Source of the DNA: an uncultured Bacilli bacterium
GTDB lineage: Bacteria > Bacillota_I > Bacilli_A > RF39 > UBA660
NCBI GenBank assembly: GCA_944371305.1
Contig: CALVXM010000006.1
Coordinates: forward strand, 1-52,907
Direction of reading: 5' to 3'
Length of the DNA stretch: 52,907 bases
Shown: positions 17,048 through 25,670 of the stretch, piece by piece
Layout: each line of letters opens with the position of its first letter
Position numbering within the stretch: the first letter of the stretch is position 1
The notes under the pieces: model-generated
The model's input: the letters and a program-made list of their open reading frames with translations, nothing else
Told to the model about the DNA's origin: nothing
The model's database searches: none
Program-made: the position numbers and the translations under genes

Positions 17048-17611
17048 TTATAAACTATCCATAAATTTCTTTATTAAACCATTTTTATTTTCACGATATT
17101 CAAAACAATAAAAGAAAATAAAAGTAATATTACCAAACAAAGCAATAATTATATCTTTCATTGTATCATTAACGCCAGTAGCCATCCTTTGCATATCTTG
17201 ATTAAATATATTATCAATTGTAAATTCAGCCACTTCCCATAATCCAGATGTGGCTAATGAAAAAACAAATATAAATAAAGCTGTAAATATGATATTTTTT
17301 TTATCAAATACTTTTAATTTAAGTAAGACTATCAAAGCTAACAAGCCTGATACTATTCCCCATATAAAATGTGAGAATATATCAAACCAAGATGTTGTTT
17401 TATATAAGTGTATCTGAAGCCCTAAAAATATAGCAATAAAACCAAATATTAAATATATTAAAGTGATTACCGGTTTTATTTTAAAAACAAAAGGAAGTAC
17501 TAAATATAAACAAAATAACAACAAAGTTATATCTTTTTTCAATAGTGATAAAAATACGACAACAAATCCCAAAATAAAAGCTAAAAACACATTTATTTTA
17601 TTCGATTTCAT
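17048..17611 (-). CDS. Polytopic membrane protein, DUF2238/YjdF-like
   Basis: 187 aa with about five to six membrane helices. WFDIFSHFIWGIVSGL, SGLWEVAEF and GVNDTMKDIIIALFGN fit the DUF2238 pattern of conserved Asp/His/Glu around helices. Function of the family is unknown. Its start overlaps the end of rmuC by 14 bases, so both are on one transcript, probably with rnr just downstream. Confidence 0.65.
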   Translation of the reverse strand: MKSNKINVFLAFILGFVVVFLSLLKKDITLLLFCLYLVLPFVFKIKPVITLIYLIFGFIAIFLGLQIHLYKTTSWFDIFSHFIWGIVSGLLALIVLLKLKVFDKKNIIFTALFIFVFSLATSGLWEVAEFTIDNIFNQDMQRMATGVNDTMKDIIIALFGNITFIFFYCFEYRENKNGLIKKFMDSL

Positions 17612-18662
17612 CTATTTTCTCCATTTCTACTTGATTAATTGTATTAAATCTTTTTGTTATTTTATCAGTTGTTGTATGAATGTCTTTGACATCTTTACTA
17701 ACAGTTTCTATACTACGATATAATTTATCCCATCTTTCTTTATAACGATTAAATTCGGTACTTAATAGTTTTAATTCATTATGAATTACTGTAGTATATT
17801 TGTCTCGTTCCATATTTTTCATGATTATTTGAATTGTTGTTAAAGTACTAATCAATGTTGTTGGACTAGTTAGCCAAACTCTTTTTTTGTAAGCATATTC
17901 AATTATATCAGGGTGATAAGCATTTATTTCAGCAAATATAGCTTCAGCAGGTAAAAAAAGAATTGCTTGATCAGATGTAACACCATCAATAATATATTTA
18001 CTAGCAATGGCATCAATATGTTTTTTCATATCCATTCTAAATAATTTTTCCGCTTGTTCTCTTATATTTACTTCATTTTTTTTATCTACCATAATTTGAT
18101 AATGCTCCAATGGAAACTTAGAATCTATAGCAATCAATCCTAAAGGAAGAGGCGCAAATAAGACACAATCAGCTATCGTATCATTATCAAATTTGTATTG
18201 CATCTGGTAAATTTTATCATTTTCCCCAAAAATATTATACATGATATTTTTTAAATTTACTTCACCAAAAATTCCTCTTGTTTTTTTATCTGTTAAAACA
18301 CTTTGTAAAGATATTATATCGCTTGACAAATTATCAATTTTTTTCTGTGCTTCATCGATTTTAGATAAACGTTCTAAGACATTAGTAAAAGTCTTATTAG
18401 TTTTTTCAAAATTTTCATCCAAACGTTCATTAACTTTATTATTTATCTGCATCAATTTATTATCTAATTTGTCGTTTAAATTTTCAAAATCTTTACCTAA
18501 ATCCTTACTAAAAGATATTTTAAAATCGCTAACTTCTTTAACGACATTAGTTTCTAATTTACCTAATCTTTCCGTAATATTTGATTCATTGATATTCTTA
18601 GTCAAAGATAAAATTGAAATAATTAATAATAAAACTAACAATCCGATTATCACATATTCCAT
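17598..18662 (-). CDS. rmuC: DNA recombination protein RmuC
   Basis: 354 aa. An N-terminal membrane helix (~3-20), a coiled coil (~25-125), then the RmuC nuclease-like domain with KKTRGIFGEVNLKNI, DSKFPLEHY, and FLPAEAIFAEI. RmuC limits DNA inversions at repeats and is linked to PD-(D/E)xK nucleases. The membrane anchor is normal for the family. It heads the rmuC-DUF2238-rnr-smpB run. Confidence 0.92.
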   Translation of the reverse strand: MEYVIIGLLVLLLIISILSLTKNINESNITERLGKLETNVVKEVSDFKISFSKDLGKDFENLNDKLDNKLMQINNKVNERLDENFEKTNKTFTNVLERLSKIDEAQKKIDNLSSDIISLQSVLTDKKTRGIFGEVNLKNIMYNIFGENDKIYQMQYKFDNDTIADCVLFAPLPLGLIAIDSKFPLEHYQIMVDKKNEVNIREQAEKLFRMDMKKHIDAIASKYIIDGVTSDQAILFLPAEAIFAEINAYHPDIIEYAYKKRVWLTSPTTLISTLTTIQIIMKNMERDKYTTVIHNELKLLSTEFNRYKERWDKLYRSIETVSKDVKDIHTTTDKITKRFNTINQVEMEKIDEIE

Positions 18663-18734
18663 ATTAATTCACCAGTTTAATTATAACATATTTTCTATAA
18701 ATTAAAAAGAAGAATTATGTAAAGGTTTAAAACA

Positions 18735-18763
18735 AAAAATAGATATGAATCTTCATACCTATT
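18735..18763 (-). terminator. Terminator of the prepilin-like gene
   Basis: Minus strand TAGGTATGAA and TTCATATCTA pair with G-U help and run into TTTTTTG. It starts within the stop region of the prepilin-like gene. Confidence 0.7.
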
Positions 18764-19841
18764 TAGCAATAACATCTGCACCTAATCCACTCAAAAAATC
18801 TTCCCAAATTGATAATTCATTAGAATTAACATAGACAATAGAATTTTCAAATGTACAATTTTTAAATAATTCTTTTACTTCTGTTCCTGAAAATTGCCAA
18901 TTACTAAAATCAATAATAGAATTTTCAAATGAAGAGTATTCAAAAATATTATTATTACTATTACCTATTTGCCAATTATTCATATTAATTTGACCTTCAG
19001 TAAAATTTACATTTTCAAATATGTTAGTAGTAATTTCTAAATTTGTCAGATCTAAATTACTAAAATTAAAGTTATACATAATAGTTCCATTTTTCAAAAA
19101 ACCATCAAAATTTTTAACAAGACTAGTATCTGTAATTTCAAGTCCAATAATTTCCACAGTACAACCAGCTAAATCTATCATATTCGACGAATCCTCATTA
19201 AATCTAATTTTTATGTTTTCATCTTGTGTTGAAATATGATATCCATCTTCTGAATTATACCATGATACTATACTCATATCTTTATTAGCACTTAAATCTT
19301 TTAATTGCACATCAGATGGAGCTTTATCTTGAGTAAATATAATTTTAGTATCAAATTCTAGTGAAGAACTTTCAAATAAAATTTGAGAAAATTGTTGTCC
19401 AGTTGTTAATAAGGCATATTGTTGTTCTGGGTTAACCGGTTCTTCTGGATCAGTTACCTCACCATTAACACTAAAATTGCCATCTGGTTGTAATTCATAT
19501 TTATTATTATTACTTTCAATAACTAACTCTGTCACCTTACCATTAATATATGTTACTTTTTCAACTTTAGCATTTCCCAAATTAACCATTTTACTTACTT
19601 CATCAATAGTTACTCCATCTTCATCTGTGCATATATCAATACTTCCATCTAGTTGTGCTTTCATCGCTGATGTGGCACAGTAATTATTGATACCACTCAT
19701 TATCATTTCTGATTCCGATAAACCCGCACTTTTTCTTGCATCATTAATTACATTCAAGATAATTGGAGTAGCAATAAGAGCAATAATTGCTAATATTATT
19801 ATTACCGCTAATAATTCGATTAATGTAAATCCTTTTTTCAT
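18759..19841 (-). CDS. Type IV prepilin-like protein with DUF285/BspA-like repeat domain
   Basis: 360 aa. The start KKGFTLIELLAVIIILAII is a classic class I prepilin leader and hydrophobic stalk, cut after Gly and methylated on Phe. Residues ~50-130 look like a small pilin head. The last ~130 residues are beta-rich with FDGFLKNGTI, NIFENVNF, MNNWQIGN, FSNWQFSG and LFKNCTFENS, resembling DUF285/BspA-like surface repeats. The ATG at 19841 follows AGGGTG. It stands alone: no PilB/PilC/PilD-type genes adjoin it, and the nearby Tad system uses another pilin class. It may be a surface adhesin presented by a pilus-like anchor. Confidence 0.7.
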   Translation of the reverse strand: MKKGFTLIELLAVIIILAIIALIATPIILNVINDARKSAGLSESEMIMSGINNYCATSAMKAQLDGSIDICTDEDGVTIDEVSKMVNLGNAKVEKVTYINGKVTELVIESNNNKYELQPDGNFSVNGEVTDPEEPVNPEQQYALLTTGQQFSQILFESSSLEFDTKIIFTQDKAPSDVQLKDLSANKDMSIVSWYNSEDGYHISTQDENIKIRFNEDSSNMIDLAGCTVEIIGLEITDTSLVKNFDGFLKNGTIMYNFNFSNLDLTNLEITTNIFENVNFTEGQINMNNWQIGNSNNNIFEYSSFENSIIDFSNWQFSGTEVKELFKNCTFENSIVYVNSNELSIWEDFLSGLGADVIAK

Positions 19842-19968
19842 ATAAATCACCCTATCTCTATTATGTATATCATGTACCTATATATTAACATATGTTAAAA
19901 TATATGTCAACTTTATTTTCTATAAAGCGTCAATAATAAGTAAAATATTGACTTAAATAAAAAGTAAA

Positions 19969-19988
19969 ATCATAAGACTTTACTTTTG
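19969..19988 (-). terminator. Terminator of the rhodanese gene
   Basis: AAAGTAAA and TTTACTTT form a stem around a short loop next to the rhodanese stop codon, with a T-rich run on the minus strand. Confidence 0.6.
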
Positions 19989-20276
19989 TTATCTTTCCAA
20001 TAACCATCCTTCATATCCTCTTAATACATTGATTGCTTTATATCCTTGTTTAGTTAAAATTTGACAAAGCTTAAAACTATTTTTTCCAAACTGACAATAA
20101 ATATAATATTCTTCGTTTTTATTCAAATATTTACTTGGATCTTTTAATAGCATAGTCATAGGTATATTTATAGCGCCTTCAATATGATTATCATTATATT
20201 TTTCTACACTACGAATATCGATAATATTAATATTAGATTTTGTTAATAGTTCTTTTATCGAAATATTCATCACCAT
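19989..20276 (-). CDS. Rhodanese-like sulfurtransferase domain protein
   Basis: 95 aa single rhodanese domain: IDIRSVEKYNDNHIEGAINIP is the conserved substrate-side motif and IYCQFGKNS holds the active-site Cys loop. Such small cytosolic rhodaneses carry sulfur as persulfide. The ATG at 20276 is preferred since AGGGTGG ends five bases before it; a GTG at 20285 lies within that site. It sits between the prepilin-like gene and the end of the secretion locus with its own terminator, and does not seem part of either. Confidence 0.88.
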   Translation of the reverse strand: MVMNISIKELLTKSNINIIDIRSVEKYNDNHIEGAINIPMTMLLKDPSKYLNKNEEYYIYCQFGKNSFKLCQILTKQGYKAINVLRGYEGWLLER

Positions 20277-20357
20277 ACTAACCACCCTAAAATATTATAT
20301 GTAATTATAAGCATATGATAAAGGTAATATAACCAATAAAAATTAATTTAGAAAAAT

Positions 20358-20397
20358 AAAAATCTTTAAAAATTTGTAATATTTTTAAAGATTTTTT
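20358..20397 (-). terminator. Strong terminator at the end of the T4SS-Tad locus
   Basis: Minus strand AAATCTTTAAAAAT and ATTTTTAAAGATTT pair over 13-14 bases and run into TTTATTTTT, two bases after the virD4 stop. It closes the 19.5 kb locus. Confidence 0.82.
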
Positions 20398-20399
20398 CA

Positions 20400-22523
20400 C
20401 TAATCATCTTCGTCAGCAAAGAAATCATCGAAGAACTGATCGTCAGTAACACCATTGATTACTTTTGGTTCTTCATCTTTAATTTCTATTTTGTGTTCAA
20501 TACTTGGTTTAATTGTTACATTATCTTTAGAAACAATTTCTTTATCTATAGGTTGAATAGAGTCAACTTTATTTTCCTCAGTAATATTAGTTTTCAATTC
20601 GCCTTCAGTTTTCATTTGTTGTTCTAATTTTTCTTGTTCTTCTAATTCAGCAATTTTAGCATCTATTCTCTTAACCAACGCATCAATATCAAATTCGTTA
20701 TTTTCATTAGCTTTTTGGCTTTTATTAGTACTTGATATAAATGGTGAAGCGCCAGTTGGTTTAGGAGGATTAAATGATTTCATCATATCATTTAATTTAT
20801 TTTCTCTTTTCGCATCAACAAACGCTTTTAAATCAAATAACTGAATAGGAAGTCTCTCTCTTGTTGGATAGATTGCCTTTGGATATGATCTACCCCATCC
20901 ACCTTGTTGTTGGATCTTCCAATCAGGAACAACTCTAGTTTTAAAAGGCATCGACCTTATCCTTAACACAATAATTGTATTTTCTGGCAATCTCTGTAAA
21001 TCACTAACTGTAACCAAAGGAGTACTAGCAGTTTTATCCTTTTCTTTTGATTTAACCTCACCACACAACTTACTAATTTCCTCAAGTGAAGCTAACTCAC
21101 TACTGATAAGATAAATTATATTACCACAGTTACCCTTAATTGTTTCACCATTTTCTTTACCATAAACTTGGTATAATTGGGCAAAGTTTTGAATGATGAA
21201 AGTAAATCTAATATTCCTACTACGTGCAGCAGTAACCATTGTTGTAACATCTTTTAAAGGTGGCATATTAGCAAACTCATCCAAAATGAAGTTTGTTTTA
21301 AAAGGTAGTTTTCCACCTGATTCTTGGGCAACATCTATTAATGTTTCGTAACATTGTTTTATAAAAATAGTTACTAAAGAATGATATGTTTTCTTTTCGT
21401 CTTGAATTACTAGAAAAACTGCCGTCTTTTTTCTACCAATATCTTTTAAATCAAAATCACTATGACTTAGCATTTCTGATAAATTTTCTCTTGAAGAAAA
21501 TAATTTAATTTTTTGTTTAAATACCGATAAAATACTACTTTTAGTATCGCTAGGTGCCATAATAGTTGAAGAAACATTGATATAAGCTGGACTAGATTTA
21601 TCTTTATAACCAAAATACTCTTTAATATAAGTTGTATTACCAATTTTTTCTTCACCAACAGTAGTCATTAAATTAATTGTATTTAAATTAATTTCTTCTT
21701 CTTTAGCATCTTCAAAAAGCGCTAAAGCTAAACCTGTAAAATAATCAGCTGAAGTTTTTTCCCAAAATGGATCTTGACTTTGAGCTTTTTCATCATAAAG
21801 AATATTCATTGCTAAGTCATCTAGTAATTCATTAGCTTTATCTTTATTTCCAGATTTATATAATTGATAAGGTAATCCTAATGGATTCCAAGCACTACCT
21901 TTTTGTGGATCACGAAAATTTAATAAAACAATATTATAACCTTTTTCCCTAAGCATTTCTGCATTGTTTTCATATATTTCACCTTTAGGATCGGTAATAA
22001 TCATTGATTCGCCTTTTTTAGCTAATATTCTCACCATAGGCTGAACCATAGTTTGAGTTTTACCAGCACCAGTAGAACCTAGAATTAAATTATGATATTC
22101 ACCTGCATCAACCCAAATTTCTTTACCATTGTTGATAAGTGGAATCCCTGCATATTCACTAGTCTCTTGTCCTGGTAAAATACGATGAATATCTTTTTGT
22201 TTTTTAAATTCTTTTTCTTCAGCCCATCTTGCATAACCTTTTTCTTCTTTAGCGCCAGTACTAAAACCAATTCCTTTATCTCTTTCAAAGAAATAAGATG
22301 ATACACTAGTTATAATAAAAATTAAAGCGAAAATATAACCAACGATAGTAGGAACTAAATAATCTTTAGAAAAAGCTGGAAAAGGATCGAATCCATGAAA
22401 TGAACCGCTAGTAGCAAAACTAGAAAGATTTAAAACTGCAATAGCTACAAAATATAATAGTACAATAGCAAAGATAACAAAAATTAAATAATCTTTAGCT
22501 GTTGCTTTAAACTTTAATTTCAT
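20400..22523 (-). CDS. VirD4/TraG-type coupling protein (T4CP)
   Basis: 707 aa. Two N-terminal membrane helices (~10-35 and ~60-85) anchor a cytosolic ATPase that brings substrates to the secretion channel. Walker A is GSTGAGKTQTM near residue 155; Walker B is ILDEFANMP near 405, followed by TMVTAARSRNIRFTFIIQN, all typical of TraG/TraD. A long Lys/Glu-rich tail ends DDQFFDDFFADEDD and may bind substrates. The ATG at 22523 follows GAGGTGG; the GTG nine bases earlier overlaps it. It is last in the locus. No relaxase, the usual DNA-transfer partner, is in the window. Confidence 0.93.
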   Translation of the reverse strand: MKLKFKATAKDYLIFVIFAIVLLYFVAIAVLNLSSFATSGSFHGFDPFPAFSKDYLVPTIVGYIFALIFIITSVSSYFFERDKGIGFSTGAKEEKGYARWAEEKEFKKQKDIHRILPGQETSEYAGIPLINNGKEIWVDAGEYHNLILGSTGAGKTQTMVQPMVRILAKKGESMIITDPKGEIYENNAEMLREKGYNIVLLNFRDPQKGSAWNPLGLPYQLYKSGNKDKANELLDDLAMNILYDEKAQSQDPFWEKTSADYFTGLALALFEDAKEEEINLNTINLMTTVGEEKIGNTTYIKEYFGYKDKSSPAYINVSSTIMAPSDTKSSILSVFKQKIKLFSSRENLSEMLSHSDFDLKDIGRKKTAVFLVIQDEKKTYHSLVTIFIKQCYETLIDVAQESGGKLPFKTNFILDEFANMPPLKDVTTMVTAARSRNIRFTFIIQNFAQLYQVYGKENGETIKGNCGNIIYLISSELASLEEISKLCGEVKSKEKDKTASTPLVTVSDLQRLPENTIIVLRIRSMPFKTRVVPDWKIQQQGGWGRSYPKAIYPTRERLPIQLFDLKAFVDAKRENKLNDMMKSFNPPKPTGASPFISSTNKSQKANENNEFDIDALVKRIDAKIAELEEQEKLEQQMKTEGELKTNITEENKVDSIQPIDKEIVSKDNVTIKPSIEHKIEIKDEEPKVINGVTDDQFFDDFFADEDD

Positions 22524-22571
22524 TTTATCCACCTCTTAATATCCCTATATAACAGTATAGCACATTATTGA

Positions 22572-23246
22572 TTAAATTTCATTATTTTTTTTACTAATAA
22601 TAACAATAGTTGAAATAGTAATTCCTACTCCTAACACTAAAATAGTTGTTATGATAACTGTCAATTTATTTTCTTTAATAAAATCAAGTATTTTTTCAAA
22701 AAAATTTCTTTCTTCTACTTCGCCAAATTTAACATAGATTCTTTTATTTTCCGCATTATTATTATTGATATTCCAAATATAATTTCCATCTTTTACTTCA
22801 TCGGCATTATGTTCAAGAACAACATGGTTAGTTTTAACTTGAAGCTTTAAACTATCTAAAAAGTGATAATCTAAAGACATACATTTAAAGCCTTCACTGG
22901 TGGATAATATATAGTTATCGCCTTGACTTACAAAACTGAAGGCATCAAAACAATCATTAGCATATAATGCTTGATTAAAACTTTCAGGTGTGTAAGTGTA
23001 ACTATAATTAGCTGTGAAATTTATTAATCCTTTTTCATAACTATAATTATATGGTTGATTTGTCATACTGTTATAAATAGCATATATACTAGACTTTTCA
23101 AGTTCTTCAATTTTATTTTTTTCACTAGAAGGAAGCACCAGTTCAACATTTTCGATTAATTGGTTATCCTTAAATTCTAATTGATAATTACATTCACAAC
23201 CAGTAAGAATAACTAATAATAAACTAAATAAAATTATTTTTTTCAT
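22572..23246 (-). CDS. Lipoprotein with C-terminal membrane helix, LppM-like
   Basis: 224 aa. Lipobox LTGC (Cys ~17), a 150-residue extracellular beta domain, and a C-terminal helix (~190-215) followed by KKNNEI. The segment VVLEHNADEVKDGNYIWNIN resembles the strand order of LppM/DUF3153 domains, but this is tentative. With a lipid at one end and a helix at the other it would lie flat on the membrane. Two bases separate it from the SpoIID-CHAP gene, so it is probably an accessory envelope part of the secretion system. Confidence 0.65.
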   Translation of the reverse strand: MKKIILFSLLLVILTGCECNYQLEFKDNQLIENVELVLPSSEKNKIEELEKSSIYAIYNSMTNQPYNYSYEKGLINFTANYSYTYTPESFNQALYANDCFDAFSFVSQGDNYILSTSEGFKCMSLDYHFLDSLKLQVKTNHVVLEHNADEVKDGNYIWNINNNNAENKRIYVKFGEVEERNFFEKILDFIKENKLTVIITTILVLGVGITISTIVIISKKNNEI

Positions 23247-23247
23247 A

Positions 23248-25650
23248 TTATTCCCCTTGTCCTAAAATATAAACATAACCATTAAAAGTATAACCTCGAT
23301 TGCTATTGTAATTCTTAATTTCTTCGAACGTCATAGTTTTAGTTTGATAAACAACATTAGCCCATGATTCAGCACCATTTGGTCCTCCTGAATTCCAACC
23401 TTCTGAAATAACCGCTGTTTGATTTTCATAATCGACACTTTCCACAATTGCCACGTGTCCATAATTATGAGAAGCTCCATTAGCTGTACTACTTGTCCAA
23501 GACAAAATTGATCCAGGAACTGGTTTAGTATAATCCGGTTCTTTTTGGAAAATATCTAAGGTGTTGGCTCGATACCAACCTTCTCCATTTTGATGTGTTG
23601 ATAAAACAGCATTAAAAGCTTCTAGCTTAGTCGCATCATCCATGTCAGAATAATAAATTAATTCTAAAGCTCGTGATCTTGCAAACCATACACATTGACC
23701 TAAATTACCAGCTGATTTTGAATAGATATTTGATAAATCTACTTTAACGCCACCGATAAACACTTCTCCCATTTCTCTATATAAATCAGAGCGGATTGAT
23801 AATTCATCTTTATCTTTAATAATTTGACTAGAACTTATATGATTACCACCAATATAAGCAATCATAGTTGATAATTTTGTTCCAGGTGAATAGAAATATT
23901 CTAATATTTCATTATAAGTAGAACCATTAGCAGCCATTTCATATGATACAACTTGACTCATACCGCGACCATGACCACCATTTATCATACTGTAATATTC
24001 TGGACTCAAATATACTTTATGTGTTTCATTATTAGGAAGCTTAGTATAAATAACATATCTTTTTCCATTTTCTTCGCCATAAGTACAACTTGAGTCATCA
24101 TAACAAAAAGAGTCATATTGAGTAGAAAATATTTTATCATCATATAATAATATTTGGCCTGCTGTTGCTTCGGTAGCTTCTCTAGCATAATCTTTTATAT
24201 CAGCATTAAATACTTGATTATTTTGGCTATTTTCAATTGTCGTAGTACAATTGTTAGTTAAATTTAAAACGAAAGTTCTAGCAACAACGGCTTGGGCTTT
24301 ATAAGCTTCCATGTTCATTCCAGCATAACTTTCTCCACTTACAACCCCAGCTACATATTCTTCCAATCCATAAGTTCCAATAACATTTCCAGATTGATCA
24401 GTAACCGTTACCCCTGAACAGAAGGCATATACTTTACTATAACCTTTACTACCATCATATTCTGCGAATGCTGAAGCTCTAGAAAATATTTCATCAACAG
24501 TTTGTTTTACTTTTCGATCAACAGTTTCACCAGTTTTATTATCATAGTAAAACTTTCTGACAAAATCATTTTCTAGATATTCTCGATATCCTTCTAAATC
24601 TAAAGTCCATTCTCCATCTTCTTCTTTGACCATTTCAGAAGCTAAATTCCGTACTTTCTTTTTACTTTTTCTAAAATCAACTGAATTTGAAGATGGTAAA
24701 TCTGCTAAAGAATTAGGATCATCTTCTTCATCTTCTTCACTTGTTTCTTCATCAGAAGTAGTTGTAAAAGGATCAGTGTAAGTTAAAGTTGCAGTTAATA
24801 ATGTTGCATTTAGTTTAACTGATTTTTCACTGTTATATTCATCATAAACTTTCTCTATTTCGGCGTAAAAATTATTTTCTTCTTTTTCTTCACATTCTCT
24901 ATCGGTACACCACCCACGAAAAGTTAAAAAATTGCCTAAGCTTTCTCCAAAATCAGAAAGCGCATCACCAACAGTAGTAATTAACTCATTAATGTACATT
25001 AAAGGTGTGAATATAATGGCTATTATTAGTATTAAAATAATACCAGAAAAACAACCACTAACTCCAAAGGAAGCAATTCCACCAAACATCATAACTTTTT
25101 TACCAATATCGGCTGCAAAATCGCCTTCACCACTAACTTCTGTTTCTTCTTCTTTTTTTTCTTTTCCAATCCCTAAAGGATTCAATTTTTTCATAGGATC
25201 TAATTTATTAGTGGCTTTATTTAATATTTTTTGACCTGTTTTGGTTTTGGATAAAGCTTCAACTGCTTTTCCTCCAACTGGACCAGCAGCGGCATTAGCA
25301 GCAGCTTTGGCCGCTTCTTTAACCATTTGTTGTTTTGCTTGTTGCATTTGATTTTGAGGATTAGGTGCTTTAGGGTTTTGAGCATTAGCTCCCGATTTAC
25401 TAGGAGCTGTTGGTTTTAAATTGGCGCCATTATTAGCTTGCTTTCCACCTAAATTAGGAATTTTATTATTCATTACATTTGGCTTTGGTAACCTAGTTCC
25501 TTTATTTACCTGTGATGATATATTTGGGCCAGGTTGCCTAATAGGTATATCTTGATCTAATATATTTGGTGATGCAGAAAAATTTCCTTCTTCAGGAAAT
25601 TCTTCATCTAACATTTCATCTTGTTCTAATTCATTTAGTTCATTATTCAT
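23248..25650 (-). CDS. SpoIID-CHAP peptidoglycan hydrolase of the T4SS
   Basis: About 800 aa. A Pro/Asn/Gln-rich cytosolic N-terminus (~1-190), one or two membrane helices (~195-230), then a SpoIID-type lytic transglycosylase domain (~410-600) with VVSGESY (candidate catalytic Glu) and GHGRGMSQ, then a C-terminal CHAP amidase/endopeptidase domain (~660-795) with GQCVWFAR and NYGHVAIVE. It should cut both glycan strands and peptide links to let the apparatus through the wall, the role of VirB1 or CwlT-type proteins. The ATG at 25650 is eight bases after GGTGG; longer GTG/ATG starts lie too close. SpoIID normally works in endospore engulfment. Confidence 0.85.
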   Translation of the reverse strand: MNNELNELEQDEMLDEEFPEEGNFSASPNILDQDIPIRQPGPNISSQVNKGTRLPKPNVMNNKIPNLGGKQANNGANLKPTAPSKSGANAQNPKAPNPQNQMQQAKQQMVKEAAKAAANAAAGPVGGKAVEALSKTKTGQKILNKATNKLDPMKKLNPLGIGKEKKEEETEVSGEGDFAADIGKKVMMFGGIASFGVSGCFSGIILILIIAIIFTPLMYINELITTVGDALSDFGESLGNFLTFRGWCTDRECEEKEENNFYAEIEKVYDEYNSEKSVKLNATLLTATLTYTDPFTTTSDEETSEEDEEDDPNSLADLPSSNSVDFRKSKKKVRNLASEMVKEEDGEWTLDLEGYREYLENDFVRKFYYDNKTGETVDRKVKQTVDEIFSRASAFAEYDGSKGYSKVYAFCSGVTVTDQSGNVIGTYGLEEYVAGVVSGESYAGMNMEAYKAQAVVARTFVLNLTNNCTTTIENSQNNQVFNADIKDYAREATEATAGQILLYDDKIFSTQYDSFCYDDSSCTYGEENGKRYVIYTKLPNNETHKVYLSPEYYSMINGGHGRGMSQVVSYEMAANGSTYNEILEYFYSPGTKLSTMIAYIGGNHISSSQIIKDKDELSIRSDLYREMGEVFIGGVKVDLSNIYSKSAGNLGQCVWFARSRALELIYYSDMDDATKLEAFNAVLSTHQNGEGWYRANTLDIFQKEPDYTKPVPGSILSWTSSTANGASHNYGHVAIVESVDYENQTAVISEGWNSGGPNGAESWANVVYQTKTMTFEEIKNYNSNRGYTFNGYVYILGQGE

Positions 25651-25670
25651 GTACATCACCACCGATTATT

